From an uncultured Eubacteriales bacterium (lineage in GTDB: Bacteria > Bacillota > Clostridia > Christensenellales > Borkfalkiaceae), in NCBI GenBank assembly GCA_900548285.1, contig URKE01000001.1, forward strand, positions 1-64,000: 64,000 nucleotides of DNA, read 5' to 3'. A program made the position numbers and the translations under genes. Shown here piece after piece: positions 18,555 through 27,639 of this stretch (position 1 is the stretch's first letter; each line of letters starts with the position of its first letter). Below the pieces are notes generated by a model. That model ran no database searches and was not told the DNA's origin. It saw only the letters and a list, made by a program, of their open reading frames with translations.

Positions 18555-19212
18555 AATAGCGACGATGACGGGCGAAACGCTCGCAATGACGGCGATTGCT
18601 ACGTTGCTTGCTTACGTTTTCGGGTTGCCTTGCGGCGTACTTTTGAGCGTGACGGGCAAAAACGGGCTGAAGCCGTGCAAATGGATAAATTTCACGGTGG
18701 GGCTGATTGTAAATATTCTGCGTTCCGTGCCGTGCCTTATAATCATAGTGTTGTGTATTCCGTGGACGAGAGCGTGGTTCGGGAAGGGGACGGGCGAATG
18801 GTTTACCATAATCATACCGATGACGGTGTGCGCGTTCGGGTTCGTTTCGCGAATGGTGGAGCAGTCGCTTGCGGAAGTTCCCGCAGGTGAAACCGAAGCG
18901 ATAAGGTCGCTCGGCGCGACCGACTTTCAACTCATAACGAAAGTTCTTTTGCCGGAAGCGAAAGTTTCGCTTGTCACGGGCGTTGCGGTGGTTGCCGTCA
19001 ACGTGCTCGGGTACACTTCGTTCGCTTACAATATAGGCGCGGGCGGACTTATTTCGGGAATTTATACGTTTTACTCGCGAAACACGGGCGATTATCTCTC
19101 TTCCGTTTCGTTCTGGCTACTCATAGCCGTAGTGGTGCTAATAGTTCAGTTAATTCAGGAAGCGGGACTTAAAATAGCAAAATTAATCGATAAAAGGAGA
19201 TTGTTGAAATGA
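18541..19212 (+). CDS. metI: Methionine ABC transporter permease
   Basis: 223 residues from an ATG inside the end of metN, preceded by GAGGAGGTGGA. There are five membrane helices, with the EAA loop EVPAGETEAIRSLGATDFQL near residue 120, as in MetI. The typical start TLAMT and the GLISGIYTFYSRN segment late in the protein are present. It forms the homodimeric channel of the importer. Its stop overlaps the metQ start (ATGA). Confidence 0.93.
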   Translation: MTFAEIATMTGETLAMTAIATLLAYVFGLPCGVLLSVTGKNGLKPCKWINFTVGLIVNILRSVPCLIIIVLCIPWTRAWFGKGTGEWFTIIIPMTVCAFGFVSRMVEQSLAEVPAGETEAIRSLGATDFQLITKVLLPEAKVSLVTGVAVVAVNVLGYTSFAYNIGAGGLISGIYTFYSRNTGDYLSSVSFWLLIAVVVLIVQLIQEAGLKIAKLIDKRRLLK

Positions 19213-20105
19213 AAAAATTGTTTAAATCTTTATGCGCCGTCGCCGCTTGTCTGATAAGCGTTTTCACGGCGTGTTTGGCGGGCGGTTGCGCCGGCGGTTC
19301 TTCAAAGGTAATCAGCGTTTGCGCTTCGGATACTCCGCACGCGGAAGTTTTGAACGGAGTGGTGAAAAGCGAACTTGCCGGGCGTGGTTACACGCTCAAA
19401 GTGACCGTTCTCGACTGGACGATGCAGAACGACGCGGTTGCGAACGGCGACTATGACGCCAACTATTTCCAGCACGTTCCTTATCTCGAAACGTATACGG
19501 GCAAAACCGAACTTTTCGCCTCGTGCAAAGTGCATTACGAGCCGCTCGGAATTTATTACGGAAAAGCGGCGGCGGGCAGCGCGGTAACCGACGGCAAAAC
19601 TTTTGAAATCTGCGACGACGTTTCAAACGCGATAAGAGCCTTTCAACTTCTCGAACGGAAAGGCATCATAAGTAAAGCGACCGAGGGTGAAAATTATCCC
19701 GTAAACGACGCGGGCGACGGGCTTAATATGGGCTCGGCGAGCAAAACGTGGACGAGCGTAAACGGTAACGTTAAGGTAACGCTCGTTGCCGAAAATCTCC
19801 TCGTTTCGTCCATGGGCGATTATGATTTCGCGTTGCTTCCGTGCAACACCGCGTACACGGGCAAAATTTCGTCGGATAAACGCGCCGCCGTTGAGGACGA
19901 TCCCGAGCAGGTTGCCGGCAAGGCTAACGTTATCGCGGCAAGGCTGAACGATTACAAAAACAACGCCGATTACAAAGCGAAGATAGACGCGCTTACCGAC
20001 GTTATGCTTTCCGAAGAGGTTGCCGATTTCTTTGCGAAAAAATACCTCGGCGCGATGACTTGCGACTCCTCCACGCAGATTGATTTAAGAGGCAAAATAG
20101 TCTGA
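19209..20105 (+). CDS. metQ: Methionine-binding lipoprotein (NLPA family)
   Basis: 298 residues with a lipoprotein signal (ACLAGGC). NLPA family marks: TPHAEVLNGVVKSELAGRGY (about 40), the segment DYDANYFQHVPYLETY (about 80), LGIYYGK, and DFALLPCNTAYTGK near 210 in place of the common A-x-xNG-NY region. It captures methionine outside the membrane for MetNI. Translation is coupled to metI by a four-base overlap. Confidence 0.92.
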   Translation: MKKLFKSLCAVAACLISVFTACLAGGCAGGSSKVISVCASDTPHAEVLNGVVKSELAGRGYTLKVTVLDWTMQNDAVANGDYDANYFQHVPYLETYTGKTELFASCKVHYEPLGIYYGKAAAGSAVTDGKTFEICDDVSNAIRAFQLLERKGIISKATEGENYPVNDAGDGLNMGSASKTWTSVNGNVKVTLVAENLLVSSMGDYDFALLPCNTAYTGKISSDKRAAVEDDPEQVAGKANVIAARLNDYKNNADYKAKIDALTDVMLSEEVADFFAKKYLGAMTCDSSTQIDLRGKIV

Positions 20106-20170
20106 AATATTTTGTGTGTAAAGCGGATGCTTTGAAGTCAAAATTTTCAAATCGAACGACAAACAAGCGT

Positions 20171-20185
20171 CTATAAGTCGATTAA
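20171..20185 (-). other. Copy 2 of the recurrent motif TTAATCGACTTATAG
   Basis: Exact 15-bp match on the minus strand, in the spacer between metQ and the convergent BspA-like gene. Confidence 0.7.
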
Positions 20186-20203
20186 CTTGTAATATTTATA
20201 AAT

Positions 20204-20236
20204 AACCGCCCGTGGTTTTTATGCCCGGGCGGTTGT
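20204..20236. terminator. Hairpin between convergent genes, probable terminator
   Basis: AACCGCCCG pairs with CGGGCGGTT across a 14-base loop. The T-tract is poor on both strands, so efficiency is uncertain. Confidence 0.5.
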
Positions 20237-20276
20237 ATTATGGGGATATGTATAAAATTGATGACGAACGGAATTA

Positions 20277-23200
20277 TTAATTTTCTTTTTTCCATATAAC
20301 GGGCGTAATTCCGTCTGAATCGTAATGCCAATAGTTTCCGTCATAAGCCGTGCCATCGGAATTGAGCGCAGGCTCGTTCTCGCTGTAATAATACCGCGTC
20401 GCGTCTGATAAATTATAGTTGTTTTTTGAACTAATTGATATTTTATTCCATTGTTCAACTGTTCCGGTATAGAATACTGTTTTAAGTTTATCACAATAAT
20501 TGAACGCCCAATTACCGATAGAAGTAACGCCGTTGCCTATTGTCACGCTTGTAAGACCGCTACAGAAACTGAATGCAGAATCACCGATAGAAGTAACACT
20601 GTTTGGTATTGTTATGCTTGTAAGACCGCTACAATCACTGAACACCAAATCGCCGATAGAAGTAACGCCGTTGCCTATTGTTACCACTGCAAGTTCGCTA
20701 CAATACTCAAACGCATAATCTCCGATAGAAGTTACGCTGTCGGGTATTGTAACGTTTACAAGTCTGTTACATTCATAGAACGCAAAGGCATATATTTCAT
20801 ATGGTTTACCATTATAGTTGGTGGGTAAAGTCAATTCCTTATCTGCACCTGAATAACCGAGAAGATAATTGATGTTATCGTATGTGTAGAATAAATAGTT
20901 GTCTTCATCCATAATATCACTTTCGCCGTCTGTTTTAACGTTAAGCGCATAATATGCAATCTGTCCGTAATCATAACTTCCTTTTGATATATTTAGGCTA
21001 CTTTTATTTATTACTTCCACAAGTTTGTCACAGCCGATGAACGCCCGATCACCGATAGAAGTTACGCTGTTTGGTATTGTTATGCTTGTAAGCCCGCTAC
21101 AGCTTCTGAATACAGAATCACCGATAGAAGTAATACTGTCGGGGATTGTTATACTTGAAAGACTTTTACAACCATTGAATGCAGAATCACCGATAGAAGT
21201 AACACTGTCGGGAATTGTTATACTTGAAAGACTTTCACAACTACCGAATGCAGAATTACCGATTGATTTTACACTATTGCCTATTGTTACACTTGAAAGA
21301 CTTTCACAACTACCGAATGCATAATTACCGATTGATTCTACACTATTGCCTATTGTTACACTCGTAAGACTTTCACAACAAGCGAATGCAGTATCACCGA
21401 TAGAGGTTACATTGTTTGGAATTGTTATGTCTGTAAGTTTACACAATTTGAATGCAAAATCTCCGATTGATGCTACACTACTGCCTATTGCTATACTTGT
21501 AAGGTGATTACAATTGAAGAATGCAAAATCTCCGATTGATGCCACGCTATTGCCCAATGTTACACTCGTTAGACTACTGCAATTATAGAATGCGCCATAC
21601 AGTATATTGTTGCCTGTAATTGTTACATTTTTTAATGAGGATGGTATATAATATGTGCTATCTGTTTTTGAACTTGTGGAATCACTGTAATAATATTGTG
21701 ACGTTGCAATTCCGCCGTCATAACTATCTGTACCAAATATATATCCAAACGGATATTGATATGTGTCTTCGCTTGTCAATCCTGCTTTGTTGCCGACAAA
21801 AGGTAAAGTCATACTTTCTAAAGCCGAACACCCACTGAACGCGGAAGAACCGATAGAGGTTACACTGTCGGGAATTGTAATACTTGTGATTTGACTACAA
21901 TTTTTAAACGCATTATCAGTTATTGACGTTACTTTTTTGCCTTTATATGAAGGTTTTATTTCAATGTCCGTTTTGTTTGTGTTTAAACCGATTACAGTAT
22001 AACAATCGCCATTTTCTTGCAATTTTACGTCGTATTCATCCCAAACTGCAGTCAACGTTACGTCACCGATAGAGCCTTTTGTGATTTCGGATATTTTAAC
22101 ACTGTTTTGTTGCCATTCAACAAAATCGGCGTTTATGTAATAAGCGTCATTTAGAATAATGGTTTCGCTTTCGATTGTATATTCGAGCGGATTAAGCGTA
22201 TTGTTTACGCCTTTTCCGCATTTGTAAGTAATTTTATAAACTATCGGTGTATACGTAGCGCTAAACGTTTTATCTCCGATACTGCCTTTTGCTATTTTTC
22301 CGTCGTTGTCCCAATTCGCAAAATCGTAACCGCGTTTTGTGGGGTTTATGAGCGTTATTTCGTCTTCGATAGTATAGGTGGTTGGGTTTTCGCCGTCTAT
22401 TGCACCGCCATTTAGGTTGTATGAGATTTTATAAACTACGGCTTCCCAATTTGCATTAAAGGTTTTATCTCCGATACTGCCTTTTGATATTTTGCCGCCG
22501 TTATCCCAATTTGCATTATAACCGCGTTTTGTAGGCTTAATGAGCGTTATTTCGTCTTCGACGGTGTAAGTAGTCGGGTTTTTGCCGTCAATTGTTCCGC
22601 CATTTAAATTATAGGAAATATTGTAAGTGATAATATTCCATTTTGCGTTAATAATTGTATCTTTTGTGATGGGCGTGGAAAAATCATAATTCCATTTATC
22701 AAAAGTATAACCTCTTCTTTCGGGAGATTTCGGCATTGTAGCGCAAGAATCTTCTTCGACTTGTTGGTCAAAGATTCTTGTTCCGTTATTTGTGTAAAAA
22801 GAAACTTTATATATAAGCCTGCGGCGAATCGTTACTTCATAGATTGCCTGAGGTTCATCGTCTAACATTTCTATAACGTAAACGGTATTATCTCCCTCGT
22901 TTAAGGGTATAGTTTTCGTTGCAACCTTCTGATTGCCATAAATATCCAAAGACACAATGTATTTAGTGAGTCCTTCCGTTTTGATTTCATTGATAAACGA
23001 AAATGTATCTGTTCCGTTGCTCACTTTGCCATAGACTTTATCTTTATTTACAGACAGAGTATTGAATAATAAACTCCCAATATTTTCTGATGCCTCGTCG
23101 GTTGAATCTGTAGCCGAGTCGCTTTTGTCGGTATTGTCCGAATGCTCGGGGTTTTGAGTGGACGATTGCGTCGGTTCGGAAGTAGGGTTGTTTTTAGAGC

Positions 23201-23282
23201 AACCGGTCAAGCCGAATGTTGTCGTTATGCAAACGGCAACGACAAAAACGACTGCTAAGAATAAAACGATGTTTTTTTTCAT
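20277..23282 (-). CDS. BspA-like surface lipoprotein with InlB-type and leucine-rich repeats
   Basis: 1001 residues from the ATG after AAGGAG. The signal ends in the lipobox FGLTGC, followed by a Ser/Thr-rich linker. A small beta domain leads to four InlB B-repeats (Flg_new), seen as RRGYTFDKWNYDFS and two KRGY.NxxWDN(D/G)GK units. The second half contains about 15 BspA-type leucine-rich repeats of 23 residues, consensus LTSITIPDSVTSIGDSAFSG-like. It is tethered outside the membrane and probably mediates adhesion (family knowledge). The DNA is distinctly richer in A+T than its neighbours and the gene sits beside a mobile element, which suggests acquisition by transfer. The 69-bp periodicity makes it prone to repeat-number change. 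Confidence 0.9.
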   Translation of the reverse strand: MKKNIVLFLAVVFVVAVCITTTFGLTGCSKNNPTSEPTQSSTQNPEHSDNTDKSDSATDSTDEASENIGSLLFNTLSVNKDKVYGKVSNGTDTFSFINEIKTEGLTKYIVSLDIYGNQKVATKTIPLNEGDNTVYVIEMLDDEPQAIYEVTIRRRLIYKVSFYTNNGTRIFDQQVEEDSCATMPKSPERRGYTFDKWNYDFSTPITKDTIINAKWNIITYNISYNLNGGTIDGKNPTTYTVEDEITLIKPTKRGYNANWDNGGKISKGSIGDKTFNANWEAVVYKISYNLNGGAIDGENPTTYTIEDEITLINPTKRGYDFANWDNDGKIAKGSIGDKTFSATYTPIVYKITYKCGKGVNNTLNPLEYTIESETIILNDAYYINADFVEWQQNSVKISEITKGSIGDVTLTAVWDEYDVKLQENGDCYTVIGLNTNKTDIEIKPSYKGKKVTSITDNAFKNCSQITSITIPDSVTSIGSSAFSGCSALESMTLPFVGNKAGLTSEDTYQYPFGYIFGTDSYDGGIATSQYYYSDSTSSKTDSTYYIPSSLKNVTITGNNILYGAFYNCSSLTSVTLGNSVASIGDFAFFNCNHLTSIAIGSSVASIGDFAFKLCKLTDITIPNNVTSIGDTAFACCESLTSVTIGNSVESIGNYAFGSCESLSSVTIGNSVKSIGNSAFGSCESLSSITIPDSVTSIGDSAFNGCKSLSSITIPDSITSIGDSVFRSCSGLTSITIPNSVTSIGDRAFIGCDKLVEVINKSSLNISKGSYDYGQIAYYALNVKTDGESDIMDEDNYLFYTYDNINYLLGYSGADKELTLPTNYNGKPYEIYAFAFYECNRLVNVTIPDSVTSIGDYAFEYCSELAVVTIGNGVTSIGDLVFSDCSGLTSITIPNSVTSIGDSAFSFCSGLTSVTIGNGVTSIGNWAFNYCDKLKTVFYTGTVEQWNKISISSKNNYNLSDATRYYYSENEPALNSDGTAYDGNYWHYDSDGITPVIWKKEN

Positions 23283-23490
23283 CTTTAATCTCCTTAAATA
23301 CATTTTAATTCGCTTTGTTGTTATAAACTCATTCTTCGAGATATCCGTCGGAAAAAAATTACTTTCAAGGTAAAGACTGATATGTCATTTTAAATATCTT
23401 CAAAGAGGCTGTAAATTATAATTGCATTATATGACATCGTTATTATAGTACTTTATTGTTATTTTCGCAAGTCTTTTATATTGTAACCGA

Positions 23491-24003
23491 TTAAAAATTG
23501 CCTTTTAGTTGTTTAATCAGTCGTTTAAGCCTGTTTTCGGAGAAGTAATCGAGAACGCCGCTCAGGTTTGAAGCGAAAGTGTATTGTGCCGTCTGAGTGT
23601 ATTCATCAGGCAGTCCATAAGCGATTGTATATCGAATTGCCCTTGAAAATTCCGCTTTATTGTTCAGTTTGTAAAAAGCCCCTTCATAACCGCGCATTAC
23701 ATTAAATGACGAAAGCCATATAATGATTGAACGAGTTATAAAAGGACTGTATTTTTTGTTGTAATTCATTATCGACGAAAGCAGTTCCAGGGCAGAGGAA
23801 AAATTCGGGTTTCCTTGCGGTCTCAAAGGTTCAAACGGGGATAAGATTTTCGCTTTATCGTTGAATCCGATAATATGCAGTTGAACGCTCGGCTCTGTCT
23901 GGCAGGCTCGGTTTGCTTTGATGATGAATTGTTGCATTTGCTTTGTGAATCTCGCCGAACCGTATGAAAGGTCGGCGAGGATATATATGTTAGTTGTTCT
24001 CAT
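23491..24003 (-). CDS. vWA-like (TerY-type) protein of unknown role
   Basis: 170 residues, starting at an ATG after AAAGGA. It begins NIYILADLSYGSARFTKQMQ, where ADLSYGS replaces the DxSxS metal-ion site of von Willebrand A domains. It continues with VQLHIIGFNDKAKIL and a region like RSIIIWLSS, matching the strand order of small TerY-like vWA proteins. The usual phosphatase or kinase partners of TerY are not next to it. It lies just outside the left repeat of the mobile element. Function unknown. Confidence 0.5.
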   Translation of the reverse strand: MRTTNIYILADLSYGSARFTKQMQQFIIKANRACQTEPSVQLHIIGFNDKAKILSPFEPLRPQGNPNFSSALELLSSIMNYNKKYSPFITRSIIIWLSSFNVMRGYEGAFYKLNNKAEFSRAIRYTIAYGLPDEYTQTAQYTFASNLSGVLDYFSENRLKRLIKQLKGNF

Positions 24004-24445
24004 TGTAAAAATTCCTTTTTGTCTTGTTTTAGTCCCGCCCACCCCCGAAAAGAAGTTTTGCGCGGAACTTCAACCGCCCCCTTTCGGGGCAAAACGGGAA
24101 GAACCCCGAAACGGTTTTTATCCGAATCGGGGAAAACGGGCGGCGATTGATTGTCGCCGATTTAGTAAAAATCGCGACGAAACAGCCCTTAATATACAGG
24201 CTAAGTGGCATTTTTTGCGAAAAATCGCGAAATCGGACTTATGCTTGATGTCAAGGGTCGGGCGAAAATCGGGAGTTTTCCCGTTTTCTCCCCGATTCCC
24301 CGATTTTGTTTCGGGGAGAATATGATATACTGAAAGAGTATATGCAAAACCCCGACTTTGCGGATATGCGAAAAGTCGGGGTGATATGGATAAACCTCTG
24401 AACGTTCAGGGCTTCGGTGTAGACGACAAGGGCGGATAAACAGCA
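24004..24445. other. Non-coding stretch with CCCCGAAA-type repeats and an inverted repeat
   Basis: No convincing gene on either strand. Several CCCCGAAA/CCCCGATT runs occur near 24045, 24070, 24105 and 24288-24310. A 12-bp perfect inverted repeat, ACCCCGACTTT and its complement (24349-24382), reads on the minus strand as a stem followed by TTTTGC and could be a back-up terminator for the recombinase gene. Confidence 0.4.
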
Positions 24446-25954
24446 TTAAAGAGCATAGAAAAAACGCGTCTGTTCCTGAAATTCAGGAACGGACGCGCCT
24501 CGTGTTGGTGACCCCTTTGAAGTTAAAGACGAACTATTTACTTGTTCAAACGTAACGGTTTTGCTTTGTCCTTTATAATTGAAGGTGATAAGAAAGCGGT
24601 CGTCGTAAAGGAAAATGCTGTTCACGAAACCGTCAATCAGTTGTTGTTTTCCTTCTTGCGAAGATAAATCGAGTTTGCGATAACTATACAAGGCAAATTG
24701 AATCTGTTCTTTCGTTAGTACGGGGTGATTGATTTGCGTTTTAAATAATTCCACCTCGAGATTGCTTTTTTGTTCTTCCAAATCGTCGAGCAGTTTTTTC
24801 GTTGTCGAAGAAAACACGCCCTGAGCAATTGCTTCGGCAAGGTTATTTAATTTCTTTTCGACTTCCGACAGTTGATTTTTCACGACCGCTACCGCCGCAT
24901 TTTCTTCCGTCTGCATTTCATATATGCGGTCGGAAAGTTCTTCGATAACCTCATCGTTGGAAATCAGGGAAAGGATTTCTTCGATAACCAAATCTTCTAT
25001 CCAATCTTTTTTTACGGCTTTTTTATCGCATTTATGCTTTTTTGCCTGATTGCACTTATAATAACGGTATTTCGATTGCGTATGACTCGTACCGATTTCA
25101 CCGACCATCATTGCGCCGCATTTACCGCAAAATAACCGAGTAGTCAGCAGATAATCGTCCTCGCTTCTGTGCATTGCGGGGGCTTTTTTGTTTTTTTTAA
25201 GCCTTTGCTGGACGTCCTCGAATGCATCTTTATCAATAATCGCGGGAATAGCGTCGGGGAGAAGGATATCGCCGAATTTATATTCGCCGATATATTTTCG
25301 GTTTGTAAGTATGCGAAATACCGAATTGTAATTCATATCGTAGCCGCGATTTTTTATTCCGCGGGCGTTCATCAACTTCGCAATGTCTTTTACGCGTTTT
25401 CCTTCAAGGTAAAGCGAATAAATTTCTTTTACGATAGGTGCGAGAGTTTCGTCTATTTGATATTTATCGTCGCCGTCGATATAATAACCGAACGGGGCGC
25501 GGACGCCGTTTGCTTTGGCTTTTAACGCATTTTCGGTCATGCCGCGTCTGACTTTTACAGCAAGTTCGGCAGAGTAGTATTCGGCACAGCCCTCAAGCAG
25601 CGATTCAAGCAAAATTCCTTCCGGACTTTCGGATATAGCTTCCGTCGCCGAGATGACGCGCACGCCGTTCTTTTTTAATATTCGCTTATAATGAGCGGAA
25701 TCGTAACGGTCGCGCGAAAATCTATCTAATTTCCACACAAGAACGATATCGAACAGATTTTTATAACTGTCCTTAATCATGTGCTGAAATTCGGGGCGGT
25801 GATCTGTTTTAGCAGAAAATGCGCGATCTATGTAATTGCCGATGACTTGCATGCCGTTATATTCGGCATACTGCATACACTCGCGAAGCTGACCTTCGAT
25901 ACTTGCTTCGTTCTGCTTGTCCGAACTAAACCGCGCATATATTACCGCTTTCAT
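24446..25954 (-). CDS. Large serine recombinase (site-specific integrase)
   Basis: 502 residues from the ATG after AGGAG. The resolvase domain begins AVIYARFSSDKQ (nucleophile Ser about 9-10) with VWKLDRFSRDRYDS (about 75). A recombinase domain follows (GVRAPFGYYID, SVFRILTNRKYIGEY), then a zinc ribbon (FCGKCGAMM ... YYKCNQAKKHKCD, about 280-320), a coiled coil, and a C-terminal beta region. It probably integrates and excises the element. The last 22 or so codons (after SSSLTSKGSP) cross the 12-bp attachment repeat and a terminator hairpin. The natural C-terminus is therefore probably supplied by host DNA after integration. Confidence 0.9.
   Translation of the reverse strand: MKAVIYARFSSDKQNEASIEGQLRECMQYAEYNGMQVIGNYIDRAFSAKTDHRPEFQHMIKDSYKNLFDIVLVWKLDRFSRDRYDSAHYKRILKKNGVRVISATEAISESPEGILLESLLEGCAEYYSAELAVKVRRGMTENALKAKANGVRAPFGYYIDGDDKYQIDETLAPIVKEIYSLYLEGKRVKDIAKLMNARGIKNRGYDMNYNSVFRILTNRKYIGEYKFGDILLPDAIPAIIDKDAFEDVQQRLKKNKKAPAMHRSEDDYLLTTRLFCGKCGAMMVGEIGTSHTQSKYRYYKCNQAKKHKCDKKAVKKDWIEDLVIEEILSLISNDEVIEELSDRIYEMQTEENAAVAVVKNQLSEVEKKLNNLAEAIAQGVFSSTTKKLLDDLEEQKSNLEVELFKTQINHPVLTKEQIQFALYSYRKLDLSSQEGKQQLIDGFVNSIFLYDDRFLITFNYKGQSKTVTFEQVNSSSLTSKGSPTRGASVPEFQEQTRFFYAL
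24464..24498 (-). terminator. Intrinsic terminator overlapping the end of the recombinase frame
   Basis: 15-bp stem GCGTCYGTTCCTGAA with its complement, followed on the minus strand by TTTTTT. It lies just outside the left attachment repeat and was probably the chromosomal terminator of a tRNA-type unit (inference). Confidence 0.7.
24505..24516. repeat. Left attachment repeat (att)
   Basis: TTGGTGACCCCT, identical to 33027-33038, which covers the CCA end and acceptor stem of tRNA-Glu. The following bases differ. Confidence 0.6.
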
Positions 25955-26013
25955 CGATATTCTCCTATATTATTAACAATTCAAAACTTTGTATTAAGCG
26001 TTTGTATTGTATG

Positions 26014-26682
26014 TCATAAAATAATTGATAAAAGTAATGGAATAATTATAAGGCTAATAACGCTCCACCCTAAACCTCTATATTTTTTTGCGTTATTTAT
26101 TCCTATATCGATTTCAGTAATAGGGAAAAATTTTTTAACAAATATTTTTATAAACCAACCGATAAAAAACGGAATTGGAATTAACGATGCCGAAAGAATC
26201 GTTTTGTCATTAAAAGAAACATCCGCTTTCCAAACCGATAAAAGAAAAGCTATTGCAATAACTAGACCGTAAAATAAAGACGCGATCCAACTGTTGCAAA
26301 ACACTCGCAAGAAACGCTTGTCTTCCGTTTTGTGAAGCCAATCACTAATATCTTTTTCTATTAAAGTGTGTTTATCTTTTTCTGTATGACTAAATTTAAT
26401 TTCATAAAAATCGTCAAAATTTTTTTCTATCGAATAACGCGACTCAAAGTCTTTATCTTGACCGGAAACTTCTATCGTTTCTAGTTTTGCATTTTTAAAA
26501 TCATAATTTTTAAATGTATCCATCGACAAGTCATCAATAATCAACCCGTTTTTATAAGAAACTTTGATTTTGTGTTCGCCGTAGTATTTTGATAACGTAG
26601 AAATAAGATCACATATGTTTTCCTTTGTTATCACAACGCCTATAAGTTTCAGTTTTTGCGAAAAAATTGGATTCATTGACAT
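26014..26682 (-). CDS. Hypothetical membrane protein in the restriction-modification operon
   Basis: 222 residues, family not recognised. The first 130 residues are soluble and charged (LIGVVITKENICDLISTLSK, later TEKDKHTLIEKDISDWLHK). The rest holds three hydrophobic segments (SLFYGLVIAIAFLLSV; ASLIPIPFFIGWFI; LGWSVISLIIIPLLLSIIL). It is preceded by AAGGAG and lies 24 bases after the second methyltransferase on the same strand, so it is probably cotranscribed. A defence or element-maintenance role is possible but unproven. The DNA is AT-rich. Confidence 0.6.
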   Translation of the reverse strand: MSMNPIFSQKLKLIGVVITKENICDLISTLSKYYGEHKIKVSYKNGLIIDDLSMDTFKNYDFKNAKLETIEVSGQDKDFESRYSIEKNFDDFYEIKFSHTEKDKHTLIEKDISDWLHKTEDKRFLRVFCNSWIASLFYGLVIAIAFLLSVWKADVSFNDKTILSASLIPIPFFIGWFIKIFVKKFFPITEIDIGINNAKKYRGLGWSVISLIIIPLLLSIIL

Positions 26683-26706
26683 GATTATCTATCTCCTTTT
26701 TGTCAA

Positions 26707-27639
26707 TCATTGATTAGTTTGTTTTATTAAAAATTGTTGTATTATTTCTACGCACACTGTATTTCCCGCTTGTTTGTATTGTTCTTTCTCGGGAACGATA
26801 AGGGGAAAAGAGAAGTTTTTCGGGAAACCTTGCAAAGCAAGACATTCCGCCGGCGTGATATTTCGTATGCCGAAATTATCCTTTATAATCGGTACACGGT
26901 CATAATACGTTCCCATATTCGCTTTGAGCGTAAACGATATGCCGTCTTTACTCGATTGAATACCGTAATCCGCAAATCGATACAACTGCTTTTCGTCGGC
27001 AATATATCGACCTAAACGTTGATACTTTGCCGAAACGGGCGAATAGTAATATTTATCGTCAGCTTTTACGGTTACGTCGATAATATCTGTTATTCGTTTT
27101 TCGAGCGGAACTTTTTCCGGAAACGCAAATATTTCACAGGCGGTTCTGTCCGAAAATGCAACGATATAGGTTCTCGTTCTATGTTGGGGAATGCCGTAAT
27201 CGCAAGCGTCTGCAATCAGGTAGCGAATAAAATATCCGCGCCCCGCAAGTTCGTTATGAATAACGTTGAATGTTTTACCGTGATCGTGTTCGGTAAGATT
27301 TGCCACATTCTCCAAAAATACGATGGACGGGTGTTTCGCATCGATTACTTTTCCGATTTCAAAGAACAAATTTCCGCGTTCGTCCGAAAATCCTTTTTGT
27401 TTTCCGCAAACCGAAAACGGTTGGCAAGGAAAGCCTGCCGCAAGTATATCGAAATCGGGAATATCGCGTTTATCGATTGCGCGAATATCGCCTTCGACCA
27501 AAACCGCATCGGGGAAATTGTGCCGATAGGTCATACAAGCGTATTTATCTATATCGTTAGCCCATACAATTTCATGCCCGGCTTGCGTAAAGGCAAGGTC
27601 TATTCCGCCGATCCCGCAAAATAAACTGCATACTCGCAT
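26707..27639 (-). CDS. C5-cytosine DNA methyltransferase (second of two)
   Basis: 310 residues with the C5 motifs in order: I (SLFCGIGGIDLAF), IV (AAGFPCQPFSVCG, catalytic Cys about 74), VI (FLENVANL), VIII (PQHRTRTYIVAF), IX-X (ITPAECLALQGFP and QAGNTVCVEII). It methylates cytosine in a short DNA site to protect against the adjacent nuclease or to set a second specificity. Its start overlaps the nuclease stop by one base (TAATG). The target-recognition region (about 190-260) differs from that of the other methyltransferase, so the two may recognise different sites. Confidence 0.92.
   Translation of the reverse strand: MRVCSLFCGIGGIDLAFTQAGHEIVWANDIDKYACMTYRHNFPDAVLVEGDIRAIDKRDIPDFDILAAGFPCQPFSVCGKQKGFSDERGNLFFEIGKVIDAKHPSIVFLENVANLTEHDHGKTFNVIHNELAGRGYFIRYLIADACDYGIPQHRTRTYIVAFSDRTACEIFAFPEKVPLEKRITDIIDVTVKADDKYYYSPVSAKYQRLGRYIADEKQLYRFADYGIQSSKDGISFTLKANMGTYYDRVPIIKDNFGIRNITPAECLALQGFPKNFSFPLIVPEKEQYKQAGNTVCVEIIQQFLIKQTNQ

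Noticed and set aside
20500..21900. Regular repeats that could look like a CRISPR array
   Set aside because: Units are 69-bp degenerate coding repeats of the leucine-rich protein, without conserved direct repeats and unique spacers.
23918..24325. 135-codon plus-strand frame near the vWA-like gene
   Set aside because: It overlaps the vWA-like gene antisense, and its second half is composed of CCCCGAAA-type non-coding repeats.
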